Numbered from the stretch's first letter, positions 25,517 to 35,382 are shown. The stretch: DNA of 37,012 nucleotides from Pseudomonadota bacterium (GCA_029781795.1 JAKOWB010000004.1:1-37012), one strand, 5' to 3'. The notes: generated from the letters alone by a model not told the origin. Translations and numbers: made by a program.

Positions 25517-26692
25517 ATGCCGCCTGCCCCCGCCCCTGCCCGCCTCGTCTTCCCGCTGCTGCTGGGCGGCACGCTGCTCGGCCTTGCCGGGACCGACCTG
25601 GTGCTGCCGGCGGTGCCGGACCTGCCGGCGGCGCTGGGCGGCACGCCGGGCGCCGCGCAGCTCGTGCTGGCCGCCTTCGTCGCCGGCTCGGCCGTCGGCC
25701 TGCTGGCCTTCGGCGCGCTGGGCGGGCGCTTCGACCAGCGGCGGCTGCTGGCGGTCTCGCTGCTGCTCTATGCCGGCGTCTCAGCTTCGGCGGGCTGGGC
25801 CACGAGTCTCGCCGAGCTGATCTGGCTGCGCCTGCTGCAGGGCGCCGCCGGCTCGGCCGCCGCGACCTTCGCCCCGGGCTTCATCCGCGCGCTTTATGAC
25901 GAGCGGCGCGCGGTGCGCGCGCTGGGACTGCTGGGCAGCGTCGAATCGCTGGTGCCGGCGCTGGCGCCGCTGGCCGGCGCCTGGCTGGCCGCCCGCTTCG
26001 GCTGGCCCGCCTGCTTCCACCTTATCGCCATCCTGGCGCTGCTGCTGGCCGCCGCCTTCCTGCTGCTGGGACCGCGCCTGCCGGCACTGGTCTCGCGACC
26101 CCGCCCCGGCGGCTACCGCGCGCTGCTGCGCGACCCTGTCTTCCTGCGCTACGCCATCAGCCAGGCGACCACGCTGGGCGGCCTGCTGGTCTTCGTCTTC
26201 GGCGCGCCGGCGGTGATCACCGGCGCGCTCGGCGGCACCATCCGCGACTACGTCGGCCTGCAGGTCGGCGGCATCGCCTTCTTCATCCTGGGGGCGAACC
26301 TGGCGGGGCGCCTCGCGGCGCGCTTTGGCGCCGAGCGGATGATCCTGCTGGGCACAGTCATCTCCGCTGCCGGCGGCCTGATGATCCTGGCCTTCGGCCT
26401 CGCCGGCGGGCGCGACACGCTCTGGCTGACGCTGCTCTTCGTGCCGATGAACCTGGGTCTCGGACTGCGCGGCCCGCCCGGCTTCTACCGCGCCGTGCTG
26501 GCGGCCCAGGGCGACGACGCGCGCGGCGCCGCGCTGGTGATCCTCGGCATCCTGCTGACGGCGGCGGGCGGCACCGCCCTGGTCGCGCCCTGGATAACGG
26601 AAGGCCTGGTGCCGCTCGGACTTGCCGTCGCCGCGATCCTGCTGGCCGGCCTCGCCTGCCTGCTGCGCCTGCCGGCGCTGCCCGGGCATTGA
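25517..26692 (+). CDS. MFS transporter, Bcr/CflA-like
   Basis: 391 residues, twelve predicted membrane segments. The first helix carries GTDLVLPAVPDLPAALG, the D-x3-PA-P pattern typical of the Bcr/CflA drug-resistance subfamily, and the second loop has GALGGRFDQRRLL, the MFS signature between helices 2 and 3. LLQGAAGSAAATFAPGFIRALYD corresponds to helix 4-5 of that subfamily. It probably exports a small drug-like or metabolite substrate by proton antiport. The gene begins 54 bp after radC and ends before a GC-rich hairpin; it may be transcribed alone. Confidence 0.9.
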   Translation: MPPAPAPARLVFPLLLGGTLLGLAGTDLVLPAVPDLPAALGGTPGAAQLVLAAFVAGSAVGLLAFGALGGRFDQRRLLAVSLLLYAGVSASAGWATSLAELIWLRLLQGAAGSAAATFAPGFIRALYDERRAVRALGLLGSVESLVPALAPLAGAWLAARFGWPACFHLIAILALLLAAAFLLLGPRLPALVSRPRPGGYRALLRDPVFLRYAISQATTLGGLLVFVFGAPAVITGALGGTIRDYVGLQVGGIAFFILGANLAGRLAARFGAERMILLGTVISAAGGLMILAFGLAGGRDTLWLTLLFVPMNLGLGLRGPPGFYRAVLAAQGDDARGAALVILGILLTAAGGTALVAPWITEGLVPLGLAVAAILLAGLACLLRLPALPGH

Positions 26693-26695
26693 GAC

Positions 26696-26723
26696 GCGCG
26701 CAGGGCATAGGACGCCTGCGCGC
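26696..26723 (+). terminator. GC-rich hairpin after the MFS gene
   Basis: GCGCGCAGG and CCTGCGCGC, 9 bp perfect stem with a 10-nt loop, starting just after the MFS stop. No T-tract follows, so it is a weak intrinsic terminator at best. Confidence 0.4.
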
Positions 26724-26813
26724 ACTTAGGCGCGATTGCCCGCCGTAGGGATTTCTGGCTTTGCTAGCGGAAGGCGGCGTCACACCGGCGCTTCCGATTC
26801 CAAAGGCCCATCC

Positions 26814-27758
26814 TTGAACCGGCTGCTGGTCGCCAATCTCACGCTGCTGGTGCCGATCCTGGCCTGGGGCCTGCCGCTGCCCTTCCTGGACGAGCTCTTC
26901 GACCGCTGGGACCCGGTGCTCTCCTCGGCGCTGCGCTACACGCTGGCCCTGCCCTTCGCCTGGGCCTTCTGGCGCCTGACGCGCCGCGAGAAAGGCCCGC
27001 TGAAGCCGCCCGACCTTTCCTGGTGGCCGATCATCCGGCTCGGCGTCTTCGGCCTCATGGCCTTCACGCTGATCTACGCCTTCGCGCTCGACCACATGCA
27101 TCCGGTGACCGCGGCGGTTTTCTCGGCATCCGGCCCGGTGATCACCGGGCTGGTGGCCCGCTTCGGTTTCGGCGAGCCGATGCCCGCCGGCTTCGGCCTG
27201 GCCGTGCTGCTCTCGCTGATCGGCGGCGTATTGACCACGGTGGACCCCGACGCCGTCGCCGGCCCCTGGATCGAGCTGCGCGGCGGCGAGCCGCTGCTGC
27301 TGCTGGCCTCGGCCGTCTGGGCCTGGTACTCGCTGGCGGCGGCGCGCCTCAGGCCCGGGCTGCATCCCACCCGGGTGACGATCCTGACACTGCTGCCGGC
27401 CGCGGCGCTGCTGCCGCCGGTCTACCTCGCCTGCTGGGCGCTCGGCCTCAGCAGCGCGCCGCCACCGGTGGCGAGCTGGCGGGTCGACGACCTGGGGGTA
27501 CAGCTCTGGTTCAGCATCCTGGCGATCGGCGCCGCCACCATCGCCTGGAACAGCGGCGTCAACATGGTCGGCACGCTGATCGCCTCGCTCTATCTGAATC
27601 TGGTGCCGGTGGCGGCAATCGGCGCCGCGCTGCTGATCGGCTATCACCCGCGCCCGCTGCAGCTCCTCGGCATGGTGATCGTGCTGGCCGGGGTGGTGCA
27701 GGCGCAGCTTCGCCTGGCACGCCGGAGGCGGGCCCTGGCCGTCACTCCCCTGGATTGA
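26814..27758 (+). CDS. EamA/DMT-family transporter
   Basis: 314 residues with about ten hydrophobic segments. Repeat 1 has ILAWGLPLPFLDELFDRWDPVLSSALRY, and HPVTAAVFSASGPVITGLVARF matches the end of EamA repeat 1; repeat 2 has NMVGTLIASLYLNLVPVAAIGAALLIGY. No ATG lies at a suitable place. TTG at MNRLLVANLT is chosen because AAAGG lies 8 nt before it and the first helix starts there; an upstream TTG (26736) would add 26 non-conserved residues. The cargo is unknown. It is convergent with a small membrane-protein gene, only 2 bp between stops. Confidence 0.85.
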   Translation: MNRLLVANLTLLVPILAWGLPLPFLDELFDRWDPVLSSALRYTLALPFAWAFWRLTRREKGPLKPPDLSWWPIIRLGVFGLMAFTLIYAFALDHMHPVTAAVFSASGPVITGLVARFGFGEPMPAGFGLAVLLSLIGGVLTTVDPDAVAGPWIELRGGEPLLLLASAVWAWYSLAAARLRPGLHPTRVTILTLLPAAALLPPVYLACWALGLSSAPPPVASWRVDDLGVQLWFSILAIGAATIAWNSGVNMVGTLIASLYLNLVPVAAIGAALLIGYHPRPLQLLGMVIVLAGVVQAQLRLARRRRALAVTPLD

Positions 27759-27760
27759 CC

Positions 27761-27979
27761 TCAGAAACCGCTGCGCCGGCCGATGAGCGGGTGTCCGCTC
27801 CAGATGCTCACCAGATGGGCCAGCATCAGGATGAAGACCACCAGGGCGACATACTGCACCGCCGTCCAGGGGATCAGCGGAAGTTGCCCTGGCACATGGG
27901 GCCGCCGCGCCCGCCAGGCCGAGAGCACCAGCAGAACCAGGGCGATGCCGAACAGCCAGTAGGACAAGGAGTCGCTCAT
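27761..27979 (-). CDS. Small two-helix membrane protein
   Basis: 72 residues, two predicted membrane segments (about 7-22 and 38-60) joined by a basic loop (SAWRARRPHV) and ending in GRRSGF. Topology by the positive-inside rule puts both ends outside the basic loop. No family is recognised and there is no signal peptidase site. The frame continues upstream to 28249 but overlaps the start of the polyamine binding protein gene; the internal ATG is more credible. It stands alone, divergent from the polyamine operon with about 180 bp between. Confidence 0.6.
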   Translation of the reverse strand: MSDSLSYWLFGIALVLLVLSAWRARRPHVPGQLPLIPWTAVQYVALVVFILMLAHLVSIWSGHPLIGRRSGF

Positions 27980-28010
27980 GGGGCCGCCTTGTATGCCGCC
28001 CTGCGGACGG

Positions 28011-28040
28011 TTGACAAGCCTCGCCGGGAGCGGGTTTGAT
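28011..28040 (+). promoter_or_regulatory. Candidate sigma70-type promoter of the polyamine transport operon
   Basis: TTGACA (28011-28016), 18-bp spacer, TTTGAT (28035-28040): a perfect -35 and a fair -10. The leader to the binding-protein start would be about 115 nt. The palindrome at 28087-28098 lies within it. Confidence 0.5.
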
Positions 28041-28086
28041 CGCCCATAACCCGCCCGCCCGCGGCCGCAATGACGGCCAGAATTGA

Positions 28087-28098
28087 TGCATCGATGCA
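28087..28098. promoter_or_regulatory. Perfect 12-bp palindrome upstream of the polyamine operon
   Basis: TGCATCGATGCA, two TGCA elements four bases apart, about 40 bp downstream of the candidate start site. A repressor site is plausible. It differs in spacing from the TGCA-N6-TGCA of the box promoter. Confidence 0.5.
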
Positions 28099-28160
28099 GG
28101 CATGACGGGTAAGTCTCGGAGGCCGTGAGAGAGCAACTCGCAAGGGAGACCCCCAGTATC

Positions 28161-29237
28161 ATGCACCCGCAGCTTCGCAAGCGTTTCAACCGCCGCTCCT
28201 TCCTCGCTGGCACAGGCGCCGTTGCCGCCGGCATTTCGCTGCTGCCCAAGTTCAGCTTTGCTGCCGAGGAGAAGAAGCTGAACTTCTACAACTGGGATAC
28301 CTACATCGGCGAAACGACGCTGGACGACTTCGACAAGGCGACCGGCATCGAGGTCACGATGGATCTCTTTGCCGACAACGACGAGCTCTTCGCCAAGCTG
28401 AAGGAAGGCAACCCCGGCTACGACGTGATCGTGCCGACCAACGATTTCGCCGAGCGCATGATCCAGGCCGGCATGCTGGAGCCGCTGGACCGCAGCCTGC
28501 TGCCGAACTTCAAGAACCTGGACCCGAATTTCCAGGAGGCGACCTTCGACCCGGGCCGCAAGTATACCATGCCCTACATGTGGGGCACGATCGGCATCGG
28601 CTACCGCAAGTCCAAGGTCTCGGCCACGCCGGATTCCTGGAAGGTGGTGTTCGACAGCGACCAGTACGCCGGCCGCATCGCCCTGCTGTCCGAGGCCACC
28701 ACCATGATGGGCCTGGCGCTGAAGTACCTGGGCTACAGCTACAACTCGACCGACCCGGCGGAGCTGGGCGCCGCCGAGGCACTGCTGATCAAGCAGAAGA
28801 AGAACATCAAGACCTTCGCCGAGGACAACGGCCAGGACCTGCTGCTCGCCGAGGAAGTCGACGTCTGCATCGAGTGGAACGGCGACATGCTGCAGGTGAT
28901 GGCCGAGGACGACGACCTCGACTACGTCGTTCCCAAGGAGGGCGGCTACCTCTGGCAGGACACGCTGGCCATCCCGACTGGCGCGCCGCACCCGATGAAC
29001 GCGCACGCCTTCATCAACTTCATCATGGATCCGGAAGTCGCCGCGGCCATCGCCGAGTTCATCCAGTACGGTACGCCCAACGCCTCGGCTCGCGCGCTCT
29101 GCTCGCCCGAATACCGTGACAATCCGGCGATCTTTCCGCCGGCCGACATCATCGCGAAGAGCGAGGGCGCGCTCTATCTGGGCGAGGAGCGCGTGCGGCT
29201 GATCAACGACGCCTGGACCCGCATCCTGGCGGCCTGA
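28161..29237 (+). CDS. Polyamine ABC transporter substrate-binding protein (PotD/PotF-like), Tat-exported
   Basis: 358 residues. The N-terminus (RFNRRSFLAGTGAVAAG) is a twin-arginine signal, supporting the ATG used; a GTG 12 codons upstream is less likely. The mature protein starts around AAEEKKLNFYNWDTYIGE, the signature of polyamine binders (YNWxxYI). Aromatic and acidic residues that line the site (NWDTY, CIEWNGD, YLWQDTLAIP) are present. It is periplasmic and captures putrescine or spermidine for the permease complex encoded next. PotD and PotF cannot be distinguished. It is separated from the permeases by a long hairpin, consistent with higher expression of the binding protein. Confidence 0.93.
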   Translation: MHPQLRKRFNRRSFLAGTGAVAAGISLLPKFSFAAEEKKLNFYNWDTYIGETTLDDFDKATGIEVTMDLFADNDELFAKLKEGNPGYDVIVPTNDFAERMIQAGMLEPLDRSLLPNFKNLDPNFQEATFDPGRKYTMPYMWGTIGIGYRKSKVSATPDSWKVVFDSDQYAGRIALLSEATTMMGLALKYLGYSYNSTDPAELGAAEALLIKQKKNIKTFAEDNGQDLLLAEEVDVCIEWNGDMLQVMAEDDDLDYVVPKEGGYLWQDTLAIPTGAPHPMNAHAFINFIMDPEVAAAIAEFIQYGTPNASARALCSPEYRDNPAIFPPADIIAKSEGALYLGEERVRLINDAWTRILAA

Positions 29238-29248
29238 GCAGGCTTCAC

Positions 29249-29287
29249 CGGCTGGACGGCCTGCGCGCGGCGCAGGCCGTCCGGTCG
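29249..29287 (+). terminator. Long intercistronic hairpin between binding protein and permease genes
   Basis: GGACGGCCTGCGC pairs perfectly with GCGCAGGCCGTCC around a 3-nt loop (GCG), and the stem extends outwards by five more pairs, two of them G-T. Only TTT follows. It may act as a partial terminator or as a 3'-end stabiliser that raises expression of the binding protein relative to the permeases. Confidence 0.7.
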
Positions 29288-29340
29288 TTTCCTACAGGCG
29301 CGGGCGGTCGGGACCGGGGCGTCCTTCGAGGGGGCAGAGC

Positions 29341-30273
29341 ATGGAAAGCTGGCGTCGCAGTCGCCTGGTCTTCTTCATCGACGGCATCCCGCCGACCTTC
29401 TGGCTGATCGTCTTCTTCCTCGTCCCGCTCTACTTCATCTTCGCTTTCTCCTTCGGCACCAAGGTCGGCATCGTCGGCATCGATGCCTTCACCACGACCG
29501 ACAGCTACACCCGCATCTTCGAGTGCGTGGCGCCCGAGGGCGCGACCGACTGCAGCTTCGTCTATCTGAAGATCTTCTGGAAATCGCTGTGGGAGGCGGG
29601 GCTCACCACGCTCATCTGCCTGCTCGTCGGCTTTCCCATCGCCTTCATGATCTGCTTCGCCTCCAAGCGCTGGAAACCCTGGCTGCTGCTGCTGATCGTG
29701 CTGCCCTTCTGGACCAACCTGCTGATCCGCACCTATGCGCTGATCGTGATGCTGCGCACCAACGGCTACATCAACAAGGGGCTGGAGGGCATCTGGGACG
29801 GCGTCAACTGGGTGCTGGGCGGAGCGCTGGGCGACTTCGCACCGCTGGAGATGATGAACACCGACTTCGCCGTGGTCTTCGGCATGGTCTATGTCTTCCT
29901 GCCCTTCACCGTGCTGCCGCTCTATGCCGCGCTCGAGCGCCTCGACCACTCCTACATCGAGGCGGGTCTCGACCTCGGCGCCAGCCAGCTCCGCGCCTTC
30001 TGGACCGTGGTGGTGCCGCTGGCGGCGCCGGGCGTCGCCTCGGCCATCGTCATCACCTTCATCCCGGCACTCGGCACCTTCCTGCAGCCCGACCTGCTGG
30101 GCGGCACCGACTCCTCGCTGATCGCCAACGTGATCGAACGACAGTTCCGCAGTGCCAACGACTGGCCCTTCGGCTCCGCCCTGTCGATGCTGCTGCTCTA
30201 CATCACCTTCTTCGCCATCGCGGCGCAGAGCCTCATGGGCAAGCGCCGCCGCGCGCGGGGAGCGGAGAAATGA
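29341..30273 (+). CDS. Polyamine ABC transporter permease 1 (PotB/PotH-like)
   Basis: 310 residues, six predicted membrane segments, with an extended periplasmic loop after helix 1. The cytoplasmic coupling loop YIEAGLDLGASQLRAFWTVVVPLAAPGV is the EAA motif that docks on the ATPase. It opens a gated path for polyamines across the inner membrane together with the next gene. A GGGGG ribosome-binding site precedes the ATG. The length is closer to E. coli PotH (317) than PotB (275). Its stop overlaps the next start (ATGA). Confidence 0.93.
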   Translation: MESWRRSRLVFFIDGIPPTFWLIVFFLVPLYFIFAFSFGTKVGIVGIDAFTTTDSYTRIFECVAPEGATDCSFVYLKIFWKSLWEAGLTTLICLLVGFPIAFMICFASKRWKPWLLLLIVLPFWTNLLIRTYALIVMLRTNGYINKGLEGIWDGVNWVLGGALGDFAPLEMMNTDFAVVFGMVYVFLPFTVLPLYAALERLDHSYIEAGLDLGASQLRAFWTVVVPLAAPGVASAIVITFIPALGTFLQPDLLGGTDSSLIANVIERQFRSANDWPFGSALSMLLLYITFFAIAAQSLMGKRRRARGAEK

Positions 30274-31112
30274 GGCTGCGCCGCGCCATCGCGCCGCTGG
30301 AGTACAGCCGGCGCATCAGCCTGCGGTCGATCTTCATCGCCGCCCTGGTCTTCCTCTACGCGCCGATCTTCGTGCTGATCGCCTTCTCCTTCTCCGAGAG
30401 CCGGCGCCTCATCAACATCGTCGGCTTCACCTTCGACTGGTACGGCAAGGCCTTCAGGGACAGCGACCTGCTGCTGGCCTTCGCCAACTCGCTGACCATC
30501 GCGCTCATCTCCACCTTCTTCTCGATCCTGCTCGGCGCCATGACGGCGCTGCTGCTCTGGCGCTTCCGCTTCCCCTTGAAGCCGGTCTACGAGGGCGTGG
30601 TGGCCCTGCCCATCGTGATCCCCGAGATCTGCATGGGCGTGGCGCTGCTGGTCTTCTTCGCCCGCATCGGCTGGCCGGGCGACCTGCCCTGGCCGCTGAA
30701 CCTGTCGCAGATCATCGTCAGCCACATCGCCTTCTCCTTCCCCTTCGTCGCCATGGTGGTCAGGGCGCGCCTGGCCAACTTCAACCGCGAGCTGGAGGAG
30801 GCCGCCAAGGACCTGGGTGCCGGCGAGTGGCGGGCGATCCGCGACGTGGTGATCCCGCACATGAAGCCGGGCCTGGTCGCCGGCGGCCTCTTGGCCTTCA
30901 CCCTCTCGCTGGACGACTTCGTCATCACCTTCTTCACCGCCGGGCCCGACACCGTGACCTTCCCGCTGAAGGTCTATTCCATGGTGCGCTTCTCGGTGAC
31001 GCCCGAGGTGAACGCCGCTTCCACCATCCTGATCCTGATCACCGTCGTGCTGACGGCGATCGCCATGTGGCTGCAGAGCCGCAGCGGCGACAAGCCGGTC
31101 GGCGGACACTGA
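30270..31112 (+). CDS. Polyamine ABC transporter permease 2 (PotC/PotI-like)
   Basis: 280 residues, six predicted membrane segments, and the EAA motif LEEAAKDLGAGEWRAIRDVVIPHMKPG. LSLDDFVITFFTAGPDTVTFPLKVYSM near the C-terminus is the family hallmark of PotC/PotI. Length equals E. coli PotI (281). It pairs with the preceding permease to form the transmembrane channel. Translation is coupled by a 4-bp overlap; the ATPase follows 11 bp after its stop. Confidence 0.93.
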   Translation: MRLRRAIAPLEYSRRISLRSIFIAALVFLYAPIFVLIAFSFSESRRLINIVGFTFDWYGKAFRDSDLLLAFANSLTIALISTFFSILLGAMTALLLWRFRFPLKPVYEGVVALPIVIPEICMGVALLVFFARIGWPGDLPWPLNLSQIIVSHIAFSFPFVAMVVRARLANFNRELEEAAKDLGAGEWRAIRDVVIPHMKPGLVAGGLLAFTLSLDDFVITFFTAGPDTVTFPLKVYSMVRFSVTPEVNAASTILILITVVLTAIAMWLQSRSGDKPVGGH

Positions 31113-31123
31113 GGAACGCCCCC

Positions 31124-32215
31124 ATGAGCGAGCAAGACCCCATCATCCAGGTGCAGGGCATCTCCAAGCGCTACCCCGGCGGCGTCATGGCGGTGAACGA
31201 CGTCACCATCGATATCGGCCGCGGCGAGTTCTTCGCCCTGCTCGGTCCCTCGGGCTGCGGCAAGACCACCCTGCTGCGGATGATCGCCGGCTTCGAGATC
31301 CCCACCGATGGCGAGATCCTGATCGACGGCCAGTCGATGCTGGGCGTGCAGCCCAACAAGCGGCCGATCAACATGGTCTTCCAGTCCTATGCCGTGTTCC
31401 CGCACATGAGCGTGCTGGACAACGTCGCCTATGGCCTGAAGATGGACGGCGTCGCGGTCGGCGAGCGCAACAAGCGCGCCGAGGAGGCGCTTGAGATGGT
31501 GAAGCTGGGCGGCTACGGCAAGCGCCTGCCGAACCAGCTTTCCGGTGGCCAGCGCCAGCGCGTCGCCCTGGCCCGCGCCCTGGTCAAGCGTCCCAAGGTG
31601 CTGCTGCTGGACGAGCCGCTCTCGGCCCTCGATGCCAAGCTGCGCGAGGCCATGCAGATCGAGCTGGTGCGCCTGCAGCAGCAGGTCGGCATCACCTTCG
31701 TGATCGTCACGCACGACCAGAGCGAGGCCCTCTCCATGGCGAACCGCATCGCGGTCATGGAAAAGGGCGTGGTGCGCCAGGTGGCGCCGCCGGCCGAGCT
31801 CTACGAGTTCCCCAACTGCCGCTTCGTCGCCGACTTCATCGGCAAGATGAACCTCTTCGAGGGCCAGGTCGTCGGCGTCGGCGGCTCGGACGTCGTGGTC
31901 GACATCAAGGGCATCGGCCGGGTCGACGTGCCGGCGATCCCCGGCATCGAGGGCGAGATCGGCGTCGCGGTGCGCCCCGAGAAGCTGCGCCTCGACCGCG
32001 CGCAGCCGGCGGCCGGCCGCATCTCCTTCCAGGGCAAGGTCTCCGACGTCGCCTATCACGGCGACAGTTCCTGGATCTTCGTGCAGGATGACCGCGGCCA
32101 CAGCGTCATGACGGCGATCCAGAACGAGGAGCGCTCGACCGCGCCCAAGGTGGCGGTGGGCGACCTGGTCTGGTGCAGCTGGTCGCCGGGCGATACCCTG
32201 CTGCTCCGCGAATAG
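31124..32215 (+). CDS. potA: Polyamine ABC transporter ATPase (PotA/PotG-like)
   Basis: 363 residues. ATPase domain: Walker A GPSGCGKT at 41-48, Q-loop Q87, signature LSGGQ at 139-143, Walker B LLLDEP at 160-165, and the switch His in IVTHDQSE near 199. The C-terminal 120 residues are the TOBE regulatory domain (VRPEKLRLDR), expected in this family. It powers import of polyamines. The gene order binding protein, permease, permease, ATPase differs from both E. coli pot operons, so paralogue names are only approximate. purB begins 11 bp after its stop. Confidence 0.94.
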   Translation: MSEQDPIIQVQGISKRYPGGVMAVNDVTIDIGRGEFFALLGPSGCGKTTLLRMIAGFEIPTDGEILIDGQSMLGVQPNKRPINMVFQSYAVFPHMSVLDNVAYGLKMDGVAVGERNKRAEEALEMVKLGGYGKRLPNQLSGGQRQRVALARALVKRPKVLLLDEPLSALDAKLREAMQIELVRLQQQVGITFVIVTHDQSEALSMANRIAVMEKGVVRQVAPPAELYEFPNCRFVADFIGKMNLFEGQVVGVGGSDVVVDIKGIGRVDVPAIPGIEGEIGVAVRPEKLRLDRAQPAAGRISFQGKVSDVAYHGDSSWIFVQDDRGHSVMTAIQNEERSTAPKVAVGDLVWCSWSPGDTLLLRE

Positions 32216-32226
32216 AAGGTTTCTCC

Positions 32227-33597
<1,371 letters not shown>

Positions 33598-33600
33598 ATC

Positions 33601-33727
33601 CCCCCTCTCCCCTGCGTGGGAGAGGGTCGGGGTGAGGGGGATAGGTCGGTGTTGCCGGCCGGCGTTGGCATAGCCCCCCTCATCCGGCGGCCGCGCCGCC
33701 ACCTTCTCCCGCTGCGGGGCGAAGGGG
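33601..33727. repeat. REP-like palindromic pair (element B)
   Basis: Unit 1 (33601-33640) has a 9-bp stem, CCCTCTCCC/GGGAGAGGG, with loop CTGCGT, then GGGGTGAGGGG. Unit 2 (33674-33727) is its inverse (CCCCTCATCC, inner GC hairpin, CTTCTCCC, GCGGGG). It fills the gap between convergent purB and the amidase and has the same architecture as element A at 13878-14027. It probably acts as a bidirectional terminator. Confidence 0.8.
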
Positions 33728-33730
33728 AAA

Positions 33731-35140
33731 CTAGAGCGGTGCCCTCGGGTAGGGTCCCCTCGCCTCCTCCAGCGCCGCGCCGATGCGCAGCGCGGTGAGG
33801 TCGGCGAAGCGGCGGGCGACGACCTGCAGGCCGACCGGCATCCCGTCGGCTAAGCCGCAGGGCACCGAGAGCGCGGGGCACTGGCTCACCAGGTTGAAGG
33901 GCGAGGTCATGTCGACGGCGCGGTACCGGCCGCCCGGGGCCTCGCCATAGACGTCATCGTCGGTGAGGTCGGCGGAGGGCGCGGGGACCGCGCAGGTCGG
34001 GCAGAGCAGCGCGTCGCAGCGCGCCAAGATGGGCTGCAGGCTCTGCCACATCTGGCTGCGGATCACCTCGATGCGCTTGACCGGCACGGCCTCCAGCGCG
34101 AAGCCACCCTCGATGATGCGCACTATCTGCGGGTCCAGGCGGTCCTGCCACTCCGGCAGCAGGTGCCCGAAGTAGGCCGCCATGAAGACTTTCCAGAGGT
34201 CGTTCCAGCGATCCACCAGCTCCCGCGTCCAGGGCAGCGCCACCTCCTCGATCGTCGCGCCGGCCTGGCGCAACCGCTCGACGCCGTCGCGGAAAGCGGC
34301 CGTGACGGCGGGATCGACGGCGTAGAAACCGAGGTCGCCGGAGACCGCGAGGCGCAGGCCCTTCACGTCGCGCCGCAGGGGCTGCGACCAGTCGAGCAGC
34401 TGCGGGTTGGACGAGAGGTCGCGCTCGTCCGGCCCGGCGGCGTGGCGCAGGAAGAGCGCGGCGTCGGCGACGCTGCGCGCCAGCGGGCCGAAGTGGTTCA
34501 GCGTGTCGAGCTGGCTCGGCAGCACCTCGAAGGGGATGCGGCCGAAGGAGGGCTTCAGGCCCACCACGCCGCAGAGCGCCGCCGGGATGCGGATCGAGCC
34601 GCCCATGTCCGAGCCCTCGGCGAAGGGCACGCAGCCGCTGGCGACCGCCGCGCCGGAGCCGCCGGAAGAGCCGCCGGGCGAGCGCGACGGGTCCCAGGGG
34701 TTGCGCGTCACGCCCCAGAGAGGGCTCTGGGTGAAGGAGGCGAAGGCGAACTCCGGCGTCGTGGTCTTGCCGACGACGATGGCGCCGGCCGCCGTCAGCC
34801 GCTCCACCACGATGGCGTCGCGCTGCGGCACGTTGTGCTCGAAGGCGCGGCTGCCGAGCGTAGTGCGGTGCCCCTTGGTCGGCGTGATGTCCTTGAAGGC
34901 GATGGGCACGCCCAGCAGCGGCGGCAGCTCCCCGCCCTGCATCAGCCGTGCCTCGGCCGCCCGGGCGGCGGCCAGCGCCTCCGCCTCCCAGACGAAGCAG
35001 AAGCAGTTCAGCGCCGGGTTGACCGCGGCGATGCGGCGGAGGCTGTTCTGCACCACCTCGACCGGCGAGAGCTGGCGCGCACGGATCAGCGCCGCGAGCT
35101 CGCCGGCCTCGCGGAAACAGAGGTCGAGGTCGGCCGTCAT
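33731..35140 (-). CDS. Amidase-signature family hydrolase
   Basis: 469 residues with a complete Ser-cisSer-Lys triad: K83 (VPIAFKDI), S158 in GGSSGGSGAAVASG, and nucleophile S182 in SDMGGSIRIPA. The spacing of 75 and 24 residues equals that of fatty-acid amide hydrolase. It hydrolyses a carboxamide or related bond; members range from GatA to aryl-amide and allophanate hydrolases, so the substrate is open. There is no signal peptide. Its start overlaps the stop of the small secreted-protein gene upstream (ATGA), so the two are coupled. It ends next to REP-like element B, convergent with purB. Confidence 0.92.
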   Translation of the reverse strand: MTADLDLCFREAGELAALIRARQLSPVEVVQNSLRRIAAVNPALNCFCFVWEAEALAAARAAEARLMQGGELPPLLGVPIAFKDITPTKGHRTTLGSRAFEHNVPQRDAIVVERLTAAGAIVVGKTTTPEFAFASFTQSPLWGVTRNPWDPSRSPGGSSGGSGAAVASGCVPFAEGSDMGGSIRIPAALCGVVGLKPSFGRIPFEVLPSQLDTLNHFGPLARSVADAALFLRHAAGPDERDLSSNPQLLDWSQPLRRDVKGLRLAVSGDLGFYAVDPAVTAAFRDGVERLRQAGATIEEVALPWTRELVDRWNDLWKVFMAAYFGHLLPEWQDRLDPQIVRIIEGGFALEAVPVKRIEVIRSQMWQSLQPILARCDALLCPTCAVPAPSADLTDDDVYGEAPGGRYRAVDMTSPFNLVSQCPALSVPCGLADGMPVGLQVVARRFADLTALRIGAALEEARGPYPRAPL

Positions 35141-35382
35141 TGGCTCGGCAGCTCCGCCAGGATCTTCAGCGCGCCGGGATGGTCCGGGATGATGCGCAGC
35201 ACCAGTTCGGCCAGGCGCCGCTTGCGGTCAGGATCGGTCGCCGCCAGCGCCAGCTGGTAGTAGTGGTCGGCCATGGTGCTGGGCTTGGACTTGGGCCCGC
35301 CGCAACCGCAGGATTCCTCGCCCAGCGCCGGCGCGGCGAGAGCGGTCAGGATCAGGGCCAGCAGGGCGCGGCGTGTGGTCAT
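35137..35382 (-). CDS. Small secreted protein with CGCGG motif
   Basis: 81 residues. Residues 1-21 form a Sec signal (TTRRALLALILTALAAPALG) cut before EESCGCGG. The mature protein of about 60 residues has a two-Cys motif CGCGG, then a helical section (ADHYYQLALAATDPDRKRRLAELVLRI) that resembles a single TPR-like hairpin. It overlaps the amidase start by 4 bp, so the two may be functionally linked, but no function is known to me. The Cys pair could bind metal or form a disulfide. Confidence 0.68.
   Translation of the reverse strand: MTTRRALLALILTALAAPALGEESCGCGGPKSKPSTMADHYYQLALAATDPDRKRRLAELVLRIIPDHPGALKILAELPSQ

Noticed and set aside
26358..29006. 882-residue minus-strand frame opposite MFS, EamA and the polyamine binding protein
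   Set aside because: Overlaps three confident genes and has no recognisable domain; typical long antisense frame at this GC content.
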